A stretch of 49,654 bases of DNA, taken from positions 1-49,654 of the forward strand of contig WJMF01000050.1 in NCBI GenBank assembly GCA_014728085.1. The letters run 5' to 3'. Shown one piece after another: positions 41,773-49,362 of this stretch. The position numbers were made by a program, and so were the translations under genes. The first letter of the stretch is position 1. Each line of letters begins with the position of its first letter. The notes beneath the pieces are model-generated. The model ran no database searches. It was not told the DNA's origin and saw nothing but the letters and a program-made list of their open reading frames with translations. The stretch comes from Candidatus Zhuqueibacterota bacterium. GTDB lineage: Bacteria; Zhuqueibacterota; Zhuqueibacteria; Residuimicrobiales; Oceaniaggregativiventaceae.

Positions 41773-44635
41773 TCAGCTTATTAACGACCCGTTTCCCGGC
41801 ACCTGACATGACACAAAAATAGACTCCACTTGGCAAGAGATGGCCCGTTTCATTTTTCCCATCCCATGTATAGATAGTATAGCCGGGATCTATCTGTTTG
41901 TTCGTAGCCGAGACAATACGCCCCATGATATTAAAAATCGCAATATTGATTTCAGTCTCTGTTACCGCAAAAAATTTTATATTCGTTCTTGAATTAAAGG
42001 GATTGGGATAATTATTCAACACCTTAAAAGCGCCCTCTTTTCTTTTAAAGCTTGAAATCTCTTCAAACTCCAGAAAAAGATTCAAACTATCCCGTTCTTT
42101 TATCTTCACAGTGAATTGATTGGCTTCCAATCCATTCCCCCAGGTTTTAAAAATATAATTTTCCCGCGGTTCTACTTTTAACCGGATTGGGAAATTGACA
42201 AAGTAAATTCCATAAAAGGGAAACTGTTCAATTCGGTTATCATTAATCTGGACAATACCCTGTGGCATTTTATCATTTAAAATATTTAAATAAACGTTTT
42301 TCCCGGCTTCCAATTCCGCATTCATAATATTACGAAAATGATTGGGGCGCTCACGAGCAAATATTTTGATTTTTTCAATATTTTCTTGCCACGCTGTTTT
42401 TGATCCTCCCCATCTTTGCGTCTCCTCGTCTATTTCTCCTTCGATAATTGCAGAAAGTGAATCAACAATTGAACAGATGTACTTTGGAGTTATCCGATGG
42501 TTCAAAAGATAACACGTTCGGTTGATGAAATAGGTGCGATATTTTTCACAACGAATGAGATTGAAAAAAATTTCATTACTTTCTTCGGTAGCTATAACCT
42601 CATGTAAAGTGTTATAGGGCGGACTGTTTAAAAATGCACAATCAGCATCCCACAATAGCCAGTTCCATCGAATATAATTTTGCAAATCATAATAACAATA
42701 AATATTATGGTTTGGCCAATCCCAATTAGCTCCAAATAAATTCAAAATATAATAGTCGGTAAAATTTTGTATATTTATCAGAGTTGATACCTTTTCATAA
42801 TTTTTCTCGACATTTAAATCAGCATTTTTGACATAATCTATTGTCTTTTGCCATTGATCAAAGCTACCTTTTTCTACGATGGCATTATCCTTGATTAAAT
42901 CACCCTCCTCAAAATCCGTATGATTTTTCAAAAAGTGCTCATTGATTCTTTCACTGAGCTGATAGATTCCCCAATAGCGGTCATTCAAATACAAAATAAC
43001 TGAAATTTTGTGAACCTTGGGGTATCCCATCGACCCAAAAAGTTGCATCATTAATGGATCCCGAATTAGAGACCAGTTTCGCCCCAATGGTCTGCTATCA
43101 GCAACCGAATCGTTTCCGCCTCCCGAAAGCACAAAAACATCCTGTTTAATAAATTTTCCAAACTCGGAGCTTTTGTCAAACTGAAGCAGATTTGGAAAAT
43201 ATATACGAAAACTTTTTTTGGGGATATTTCGACTTGTTCCACCGTGAATGCGTAAACCACATTCAGAAGAAATCATAGAGTGTCTTTGGCTGTTTAATAA
43301 TGAAAAATGACCAGGCCGTTGCCATTCTTTCCCCCTTTTTTTATAATTCGGTCGTAAAGAATCGAAACCGGCAGTATAAATGCCATAATCCGGATTCCAT
43401 AAATTATCCGGAGAAGTGACCAATGAAACAACAGGCAGGCAAAAAGTTGGACGAATAATATATAATTTTGTAACAACATCACTATCAAAATAGTTTTCCT
43501 TCGTGCAGTAGGCGCGTATAACTGTTGACTGTTTTAGCAATAGAGGTTTATTATTATATACATAATCCTGATCATCTGGAATAGTGCTATCAAGGGTATA
43601 ATAAATCTTGCAGTTTGAATCTTGTGCCTCTATTTCGATATTTATCGGTTCAGAATATACACTTTTCAAAGGGGTAAACCGAGGAGGCTCTATCTTTCCA
43701 TCAATTTTTTTACACATATTGTTCGATGTACCCGGTGTTGGATTTGATAAAAAAGACCAGGTATTGGAGGTAATCGGTATGCGACCGAATGATTTATCAG
43801 GAATTTGTTTGTCAAAAGCAACAGAATCGACTAGATTTACATTTGTGTCATAAAGACCAATATACTCCCCTTCTTTATCCAATTTAAAATTAGTATGAAT
43901 GTTGGAAATTTTACTGGAAGCTAATCCGGCACCTTTTTTTCTAAAGCATTCACAAACAACACCAAAATCCTTAATAGCAATCATTCCCCAGGAATCCCGC
44001 ATATCCAGGTCATCTATCTTTTTACTTCCCAATTCGGCAACGGTTGCTCTGGCCTCATCAGAAAGAGCATGTGAAGCCTCGTCTTTTACTGAAAATACAA
44101 TAATCTGGCCGGGACGCAATGACTTGAGAAACTGTACTAAAGAATCACTTTCCTCTGCTGATTTATAAGTATCAAAATTTAAACTGTTAAGATATTTACC
44201 CTCGCTGGATAAAATGGCTATATTGATTCCTCTTTTGTTTAAAGACCGCTCTATACCATTTATCATAATAATTGAGTAATTACCATCCGTTATTCCGGCG
44301 CTCTTAAAATAAATATCCAGTCCTGCCGGTAATGGTACAAAATTGTAATCATGCCCGGAAGCCCAAATAAGATAAAAACTTGATGGCGGTAAAATCAATT
44401 CAGGAAAAGAAAATTTGGTGACGTCTTTCGCATCATCGGTTAAATGATAATTCTTTAAATTAATGTTTCTGTTTGATGCGTTATAAATTTCAATCCAGTC
44501 CGAAGAGTCACCTAAATTATCAAGAACAACCCCCTGATTTGATGCCATAAATTCGGTTATTCTGACATCCTGGGACTGACTTGGCATATAAAGCAAAAAA
44601 AATATTATCACAAATTTAACAATAATTGTTGACAT
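41759..44635 (-). CDS. Secreted CotH-kinase family protein with ILEI domain nested in a lamin-tail domain and a type IX sorting domain
   Basis: The 958-residue protein has a signal peptide (1-21) and a lamin-tail domain split in two: RITEFMASNQG...LIWASGHD (25-96) and IHTNFKLDKEGEYIGLYDTN...NPTPGTSN (246-305). Between them sits an ILEI/PANDER-type domain (about 105-230: KRGINIAILSSEGKYLNSLN, FDTYKSAEESDSLVQFL, VKDEASHALSDEA, MRDSWGMIAIK). A chitobiase-like C-terminal domain (about 318-394) follows, then the CotH domain (about 405-760, with LRIHGGTSRNIPKKSFRIYF). The end is a Por/type IX sorting domain (NNYPNPFNSRTNIKF, SGVYFCVM, NKLTLLR). It should be exported across both membranes. Base composition is more AT-rich than neighbouring genes, suggesting transfer. 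Activity of the CotH domain here is unknown. Confidence 0.9.
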   Translation of the reverse strand: MSTIIVKFVIIFFLLYMPSQSQDVRITEFMASNQGVVLDNLGDSSDWIEIYNASNRNINLKNYHLTDDAKDVTKFSFPELILPPSSFYLIWASGHDYNFVPLPAGLDIYFKSAGITDGNYSIIMINGIERSLNKRGINIAILSSEGKYLNSLNFDTYKSAEESDSLVQFLKSLRPGQIIVFSVKDEASHALSDEARATVAELGSKKIDDLDMRDSWGMIAIKDFGVVCECFRKKGAGLASSKISNIHTNFKLDKEGEYIGLYDTNVNLVDSVAFDKQIPDKSFGRIPITSNTWSFLSNPTPGTSNNMCKKIDGKIEPPRFTPLKSVYSEPINIEIEAQDSNCKIYYTLDSTIPDDQDYVYNNKPLLLKQSTVIRAYCTKENYFDSDVVTKLYIIRPTFCLPVVSLVTSPDNLWNPDYGIYTAGFDSLRPNYKKRGKEWQRPGHFSLLNSQRHSMISSECGLRIHGGTSRNIPKKSFRIYFPNLLQFDKSSEFGKFIKQDVFVLSGGGNDSVADSRPLGRNWSLIRDPLMMQLFGSMGYPKVHKISVILYLNDRYWGIYQLSERINEHFLKNHTDFEEGDLIKDNAIVEKGSFDQWQKTIDYVKNADLNVEKNYEKVSTLINIQNFTDYYILNLFGANWDWPNHNIYCYYDLQNYIRWNWLLWDADCAFLNSPPYNTLHEVIATEESNEIFFNLIRCEKYRTYFINRTCYLLNHRITPKYICSIVDSLSAIIEGEIDEETQRWGGSKTAWQENIEKIKIFARERPNHFRNIMNAELEAGKNVYLNILNDKMPQGIVQINDNRIEQFPFYGIYFVNFPIRLKVEPRENYIFKTWGNGLEANQFTVKIKERDSLNLFLEFEEISSFKRKEGAFKVLNNYPNPFNSRTNIKFFAVTETEINIAIFNIMGRIVSATNKQIDPGYTIYTWDGKNETGHLLPSGVYFCVMSGAGKRVVNKLTLLR

Positions 44636-44657
44636 TTTGAAAACCTATGTATATTTT
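44629..44657 (+). promoter_or_regulatory. Sigma-70-like promoter driving the candidate small RNA
   Basis: TTGACA at 44629-44634 (consensus), 17-nt spacer, TATTTT at 44652-44657. It overlaps the start codon of the divergently transcribed CotH gene. Initiation is expected near 44664. Confidence 0.55.
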
Positions 44658-44663
44658 TAACTA

Positions 44664-44721
44664 ATCCAGATTACTGGAGGTGGATGGCGAAAGCTATCGG
44701 GCCCTTTACAGGGCCTTTTTT
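44664..44721 (+). ncRNA. Candidate 58-nt structured small RNA with its own terminator
   Basis: Three hairpins follow each other: TCCAG-ATTA-CTGGA (44665-44678), GATGGC-GAAA-GCTATC (44683-44698, a GNRA tetraloop, one G-U pair) and GGCCCT-TTAC-AGGGCC (44700-44715). The last is followed by six T, a standard rho-independent terminator. A promoter with consensus -35 box and 17-nt spacer ends just before the first hairpin. There is no plus-strand gene upstream for the terminator to serve. The transcript would lie divergent to the CotH gene and antisense to the last base or two of the DUF3800 relic. I do not recognise the RNA family; targets unknown. Confidence 0.5.
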
Positions 44722-45046
44722 ATATAAATTTTCTACCGTAAATCTTTCCGTCACGTTGATAGTATTTCCCCTTAAGAATAGATATTATCTTTTTCGCAAA
44801 TGGAGCCAATTGCCGACTTGTTTTTTCCAATAATATTTCGGTTCGGCCGGGGTATGCAATTATATCCGCGAGTTGTAACCCGGAAATATTATTTGCTTTT
44901 ACAGATTCCATTTGATCGAATAAAATAGTTCTTACATATTCTAAATCAATAATTACTCCAGTAAGACTCAAAAATCGATGGATTGAATTATTAGAACTTT
45001 TTTAATCTGGATTACCACACTCATCTATGTACATTCTAAATTTCAT
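44720..45046 (-). pseudogene. DUF3800 protein relic: nonsense codon and internal deletion
   Basis: In one frame the minus strand reads MKFRMYIDECGNPD, a TAA stop at codon 15 (45004-45002), then KSSNNSIHRFLSLTGVIID and EYVRTILFDQMESVKA. It then jumps to NNISGLQLADIIAYPGRTEI and ends GKYYQRDGKIYGRKFI. The start and end are those of DUF3800 proteins, which carry the YIDESG motif and LQLADxxAY motif and are normally well over 200 residues. Here about 109 codons remain, so roughly half of the middle is missing, and the ESG motif reads ECG. TTA or a similar codon changed to TAA would explain the stop. DUF3800 proteins are common on mobile and defence islands. Confidence 0.8.
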
Positions 45047-45194
45047 AATTTTATCCACTGAAAACCACCGATTGTAAGATTTGGACCAAATCCAATATAT
45101 ATCATCCAATATTAAATATATTCATTTTTTTATAAAATTTCAATGGTTTATTTTAAAAGAAAACTTTGCCAATCACGACAACGCAAAAAATGCA

Positions 45195-45223
45195 TTGACA
45201 TAAAAGGAAAATATTGGTAAAAT
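45195..45223 (+). promoter_or_regulatory. Consensus-like sigma-70 promoter upstream of the amidohydrolase region
   Basis: TTGACA at 45195-45200, 17-nt spacer, TAAAAT at 45218-45223, the best promoter match in the window. The first real plus-strand gene is the amidohydrolase at 45652, about 420 nt further on, across the transposase relic. It may be the amidohydrolase promoter or a leftover of a lost gene. The rest of 45047-45295 is AT-rich with no gene seen. Confidence 0.5.
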
Positions 45224-45295
45224 TGTATTATATACATAAATTGCAGAATAAACTGTTATATAGAATATTATGATTTTTCTTTGGGGATTGAATCA

Positions 45296-45586
45296 TCAAT
45301 CTGTATTTCCACGCCTTTTTCCGATCAGTTCTTTGACGTAATCCGGGAGATCAGGTTTTACCCGGTTCCAGCGTTTGCCTTGTTGTATAGTTCTGCCGGC
45401 CGGTATGAGCAAAGAAATGTGTGAATCATATCCTGGATCCCGTGTTCATGTATGCAGAACACCCACCATTCCGATATCAGCACCGGGATAATTACTTTCT
45501 TTTGCCGAGATCGGGAGTGTCTGTACAGCATTTACTGTATCGAAAGGATTATAACACCTTGCTGCAGGCGCAAACCCGACCAGCAA
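45296..45586 (-). pseudogene. IS91-family (Y2) transposase fragment
   Basis: The minus-strand frame reads CYNPFDTVNAVQTLPISAKE, SNYPGADIGMVGVLHT, TGA, TRDPGYDSHISLLIPAGRTI, QQGKRWNRV and so on to a TGA at 45298-45296. IS91-type transposases carry LGAxxGxxxVLHTW, then a D-L-x-YHPHIH-like motif, then a GG and a KW segment. The stop falls exactly where Trp (TGG) is expected, and the HxH motif has decayed to DSHIS. The fragment lacks both ends of the protein and the catalytic tyrosines. It overlaps the plus-strand frame extending upstream of the amidohydrolase, which argues against the longer start of that gene. Confidence 0.6.
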
Positions 45587-45651
45587 TCAAGCGCTTTGAT
45601 AATTACGTGTGGTTTCCGTTATTCAATAAGAAAATCATTGAGGATTCTGTC

Positions 45652-47700
45652 ATGAAAAAAAGCGAAAAATTAACTCGTCGCAAGTTTCTTCAAACCTCCT
45701 CCGCTCTGGCAATCTCTCTGTCCGGCATTCCCCAATCCATCCAAAGTAGTCAACACGCCGATCTGGTTATTTTTGGCGGACCTGTGTTAACAGTGGACGC
45801 AAACAATACGGTCCAAAATGCGCTTGCCATTCAAGGCAATCGCATTTTAGCCGTGGGCAAAGGTTATCGTGATATCCAGCCGTATATTGGTAAAGGAACT
45901 AAAGTCGTGCGTCTTAATCGACAATGTGTAACGCCGGGGATCATCGACGTTCATAACCATGTTGTCGCTCAAGCATCAAATACGATCAATTGGGTCAATT
46001 TGATTCGCTGCTACAATGCCGCCGAGGTGCGGCAAACCCTGGCAAAATGGATTCTGGACCACGATTGGAAACCCGGCACCTGGGTCCGATCCACCGGCTA
46101 TATGTGGTTGTGGGACAAAATTGCCCAATCATCCGGCGAACCTCCTCTGCTCGGGTGGAATGATCTGGATCAAAAGGTAAAGCTTGGTTCGCATATAGTG
46201 GATTTGAGCCGGTATCCAATTTATATGGTGCAGCTTAGTGGACATTACGCTACTGCCAATAAACTGGCATTACAAAAAGCAAAAATAATGGACGAATCGG
46301 GACGGTTTTATACAGGTCGCAACGATAACTGTTTAACTGTACCGGGAAAAAAGATCGGTGAGGCATTTTCGCCGACAAGTCACGCTTTTGGTTCGTTTTT
46401 TCAGGTTGACAAGTCAGGCCGGCAAAATCATCTTAATGGCATGATTTTCCACCATTATGCTATGGAAGAATTTCTCTTTCGTGCTGTCCATTTTGCAAAT
46501 TTTCCACGGTTGGATGGAGCGGAAATTTCACAAGCGCTAAAACAACGCTGCAATGAATTCATCAAATTGGGAGTCACTTCAATTTACGACAATAATTTCC
46601 GCGCCGTTAGCCTGTTTGATGAGGTTTTGGATTTTCCCAACCATGCCAAACCCCATGAAAAAGTTCGCCTGACGCTCTATCCCTATATCTGCCATTTGGA
46701 CAAGGGGGCCTTTCCTGCTTATGACAGCGGACGCCGTAAGGGTATTCTCTCCACAGCACCACTCTCTGAGGGAGAATGGATGCGTGTTCTCGGTTACAAG
46801 CTACAACTCGACGCCGCAGCTATGACCGGTCTTACCTGGGAACCCAGCAATAGTCTGGGTGATCAAACACACGGCAAATTGAATCTCTGGTCTTACGATT
46901 ATTATTTGGAAATTGTAAAAGCATTGGATCAAATTAACGCACAAATATCGATTCATGTTGTCGGGGATAAATCTCTGGATTGGACGTTGGATGCGTATGA
47001 GCATGCCGGAGTAGGTGGGAGTAATCACCGCCATCGTATCGAACATCTGCCCTGTGTGCCGAATAAAAGTCGAAATTCGCTCAAAAATGAAATACAACCA
47101 CTGTTCAAACGCGCCAGAGATATGGGATTGATTTTTTGTCCCCAACCGGCTTTTATCCTCTATTATGCGATGTTTTGGGAACAAGCTTTTGGCTCAGGGG
47201 TCGGTAAACGAAAAGTGGCTAAAATTTTCCCGCGGGTTACGCACTCTATTCCTTATCGCAGTGCAGTTGAAGCCGGTATACCAGTGGCATTGAGTTCTGA
47301 TAGTCCGTGTGTGCCCAACGCCAGCCCGATTGTCGCATTATGGGAATCCGTACATCGGCGTACAAAGCAGCTGGCTAATGAAGATCGCACTTTTATCGAA
47401 AGCTTTGTGTATAATCATCCAGACAAAAACGGCACCATCGCTGATGAACGAGTTGATTTTAATCAAGCCTTGCGCGGTCATACCATTGATGCGGCCTTTT
47501 GCGGATTTGAGGAGCAACAAAAAGGTTCGCTTGAAGCCGGCAAACTTGCCGATGTTGTGATCTGGAACAGTGACCTTCGCAGCATGAATCAAATGCGTCC
47601 CCTTGGAGCGTTTAAAAATCTTAAACCGGCAATGACAATTATCGACGGCAAAATTGTCTATCAGGATCCTGTGGAAGACATCCGTGTTGAGAAAGCATAA
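45652..47700 (+). CDS. Tat-exported amidohydrolase family 3 (YtcJ-like)
   Basis: The start at ATG 45652 gives 682 residues with a twin-arginine signal (KLTRRKFLQTSSALAISLSG). An open frame back to 45421 exists but that stretch is a transposase relic on the other strand. The amidohydrolase barrel has ADLVIFGGPVLTVDANNTV, the metal motif GIIDVHNHVV, ISIHVVGDKSLDW, HRIEHLPC and ALSSDSPCVPNASP, and the C-terminal GSLEAGKLADVVIWNSDL. It should act in the periplasm as a hydrolase of an amide, ester or similar bond; the true substrate is not known for this group. It lies between the 112-bp direct repeats. Confidence 0.9.
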   Translation: MKKSEKLTRRKFLQTSSALAISLSGIPQSIQSSQHADLVIFGGPVLTVDANNTVQNALAIQGNRILAVGKGYRDIQPYIGKGTKVVRLNRQCVTPGIIDVHNHVVAQASNTINWVNLIRCYNAAEVRQTLAKWILDHDWKPGTWVRSTGYMWLWDKIAQSSGEPPLLGWNDLDQKVKLGSHIVDLSRYPIYMVQLSGHYATANKLALQKAKIMDESGRFYTGRNDNCLTVPGKKIGEAFSPTSHAFGSFFQVDKSGRQNHLNGMIFHHYAMEEFLFRAVHFANFPRLDGAEISQALKQRCNEFIKLGVTSIYDNNFRAVSLFDEVLDFPNHAKPHEKVRLTLYPYICHLDKGAFPAYDSGRRKGILSTAPLSEGEWMRVLGYKLQLDAAAMTGLTWEPSNSLGDQTHGKLNLWSYDYYLEIVKALDQINAQISIHVVGDKSLDWTLDAYEHAGVGGSNHRHRIEHLPCVPNKSRNSLKNEIQPLFKRARDMGLIFCPQPAFILYYAMFWEQAFGSGVGKRKVAKIFPRVTHSIPYRSAVEAGIPVALSSDSPCVPNASPIVALWESVHRRTKQLANEDRTFIESFVYNHPDKNGTIADERVDFNQALRGHTIDAAFCGFEEQQKGSLEAGKLADVVIWNSDLRSMNQMRPLGAFKNLKPAMTIIDGKIVYQDPVEDIRVEKA

Positions 47701-47770
47701 ACGATAATAGAAACAGTAACTGCGGAACTGAATTAATTGTTCGCACAGAGCAGAAATGATCTGCTAAAAC

Positions 47771-47813
47771 CGCCGGGATTTATAATACCTGGAAAATTTT
47801 TGTAATCCCGGCG
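47771..47813 (-). terminator. Inverted repeat, probable terminator behind the M56-M23 gene
   Basis: CGCCGGGATT (47771-47780) pairs perfectly with AATCCCGGCG (47804-47813) across a 23-nt loop. Read on the minus strand it follows the M56-M23 stop codon and is succeeded by GTTTTAG. The long loop makes it weaker than a standard terminator, and it may serve the convergent amidohydrolase gene as well. Confidence 0.5.
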
Positions 47814-47830
47814 ATCCTGGCATGAGTTCT

Positions 47831-47942
47831 GTCACGGTTTGAGATCATCAAAACGGATCAATGTTTCCGGATCGATCGCCTTTCCCGCAAGCCGCAGCTC
47901 GAAATGCAGATGCGGTCCGGTAGAAAGACCGGAACTGCCGAC
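47831..47942. repeat. 112-bp near-identical direct repeat, right copy
   Basis: The counterpart of 41562-41673. Here it is the functional 3' end of the M56-M23 gene. Differences seen by eye: T for G at the tenth base and A for G at the twenty-third. Confidence 0.9.
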
Positions 47943-49358
47943 AGCAGCAATAGCTTCACCGGCAGTGATCGTTTGTCCCTTGATCACATCGATACGGTCC
48001 AGCTGCGTGTAAACCGTGCTGTACCCATCAGAGTGATGCACGATAATATATTTACCGGCCCCGTCTTTCGCTCCGTTAATAACGGTGGTATCGACAACAC
48101 CATCCGCGGCGGCGTAAACCGGCGTACCTTTTTCAGCCGCAATATCAATACCGCGATGTAAAATCATTTTTTTGTAAATCGGATGCAGGCGCCGGCCATA
48201 ACCATCGCTAACACGGCCCGATTTTAACGGACAACTAAATTCCGGAGCAGAGGATATCTCTTTCATGGACTGATCAGCAGCCTCTTGTTGAGCGTCCGAT
48301 GCGGTCCGGCCCGACATGGGCAAAAGGATAAATCCCAGCAAAATCAATACCCCTGTTGCGATGACCATCGAATGTCTTTTCATTTGCATCTCTCCTTTCA
48401 AATTTTTCAGTCGCCGGCGAATTTGATGGCCATAACGGCCCAACGCCGGCAGAGGGTTAACAGGTTGTTCATAACCGCTGTCCAGCTTTAATACATCCAG
48501 GAGGTGACGACCGTATTGATCCGGTCCGACCAAATTTTTATACACCACCAGTTGATCACAATAGCACTCCCGTGCCTGCCGCAGATATCTGTTACTGATC
48601 CAGACAAGAGGATGAAAAAAGTAAAATACCTGGATCATCCCCTGCAGCTTGAGCTTGATATCATCAAAACGGCTTATGTGCGCCACTTCATGCGCCAATA
48701 CACTGCGAATGAGCGAACCCCTCTCCTGCCTGAGCAAAGCTGCCGGCACATAAATCACCGGCCGCAAGGTACCCAGCGTAAACGGTACAGCAAGGTCATT
48801 CGAGGTCACAACGCGAATTGTTCTCTTTAAATGGAAACGCCGGCGCAAATGAGCAATCCAATCCAGAACATGCGAATCCGTTACGGGTCGGGCGGCTTGA
48901 GTCAGATGGTGAATACGGCGTAAACGCCGGATATATAGAAATAAAAATGCGCTGAATCCTGCCGACCAGACGAAAAACAATACCAGGTGCCACCAGCTAC
49001 CCCGAATCGGCGAGTCCTGCGGAATAGCGGAATGCCGGGCCTCAATATCAAAGCGAGAGACCGGCAATGCCGTATCAGAACCGTCCAAAGCCGTATCAAC
49101 GCCAAAATCGGTTAAAAAGGTCCATACACCGGTTTGCTGCAAAAGAGAGCAACCACTGAGCGGGAATGAAACCCCGGGCGGCAACAACAGTCGCAACAAC
49201 ACCAGGCTCCACAGACCAATCTGCCAGTAGGGCACCCTGGCGGAAAAAATATTGATCAGCCAAACAACCGCAAACACAATCGCTGTATAGATGGATTGCA
49301 AAACAAGAAAGTCGACATGTCCGGCAGCCAATTGCAAAAACAATTCTGTCAAATTCAT
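47832..49358 (-). CDS. BlaR1-type M56 membrane peptidase fused to an M23 (LytM) endopeptidase domain
   Basis: The ATG at 49358 has AAGGG 7 nt upstream, giving 508 residues. The N-terminal M56 part has four membrane segments, the zinc motif HEVAH (about 223-227) in SVLAHEVAHISRFDDIKLKLQ and the third-ligand segment RECYCDQLVV. A further membrane segment (about 332-350) leads to an M23 domain with SDGYGRRLHP, the zinc motif HRGID (about 401-405), GKYIIVHHSDGYSTVYTQLD and HLHFE (about 483-487). The M23 domain should lie in the periplasm. In BlaR1/MecR1 this place holds a penicillin-binding sensor. The gene follows a BlaI-type repressor by 4 nt, so signal-driven repressor cleavage is inferred. 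Its last 112 bp are duplicated at 41.56 kb. Confidence 0.92.
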   Translation of the reverse strand: MNLTELFLQLAAGHVDFLVLQSIYTAIVFAVVWLINIFSARVPYWQIGLWSLVLLRLLLPPGVSFPLSGCSLLQQTGVWTFLTDFGVDTALDGSDTALPVSRFDIEARHSAIPQDSPIRGSWWHLVLFFVWSAGFSAFLFLYIRRLRRIHHLTQAARPVTDSHVLDWIAHLRRRFHLKRTIRVVTSNDLAVPFTLGTLRPVIYVPAALLRQERGSLIRSVLAHEVAHISRFDDIKLKLQGMIQVFYFFHPLVWISNRYLRQARECYCDQLVVYKNLVGPDQYGRHLLDVLKLDSGYEQPVNPLPALGRYGHQIRRRLKNLKGEMQMKRHSMVIATGVLILLGFILLPMSGRTASDAQQEAADQSMKEISSAPEFSCPLKSGRVSDGYGRRLHPIYKKMILHRGIDIAAEKGTPVYAAADGVVDTTVINGAKDGAGKYIIVHHSDGYSTVYTQLDRIDVIKGQTITAGEAIAAVGSSGLSTGPHLHFELRLAGKAIDPETLIRFDDLKP

Positions 49359-49362
49359 AGCT

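Noticed and set aside
41554-41784. A 76-codon plus-strand open frame over the M23 relic
   Set aside because: It is the antisense shadow of the relic; the same shadow appears opposite the intact M23 gene near 47.9 kb.
45421-45651. N-terminal extension of the amidohydrolase to an upstream start at 45421
   Set aside because: The twin-arginine signal begins at ATG 45652, and the extension overlaps a transposase relic readable on the other strand.
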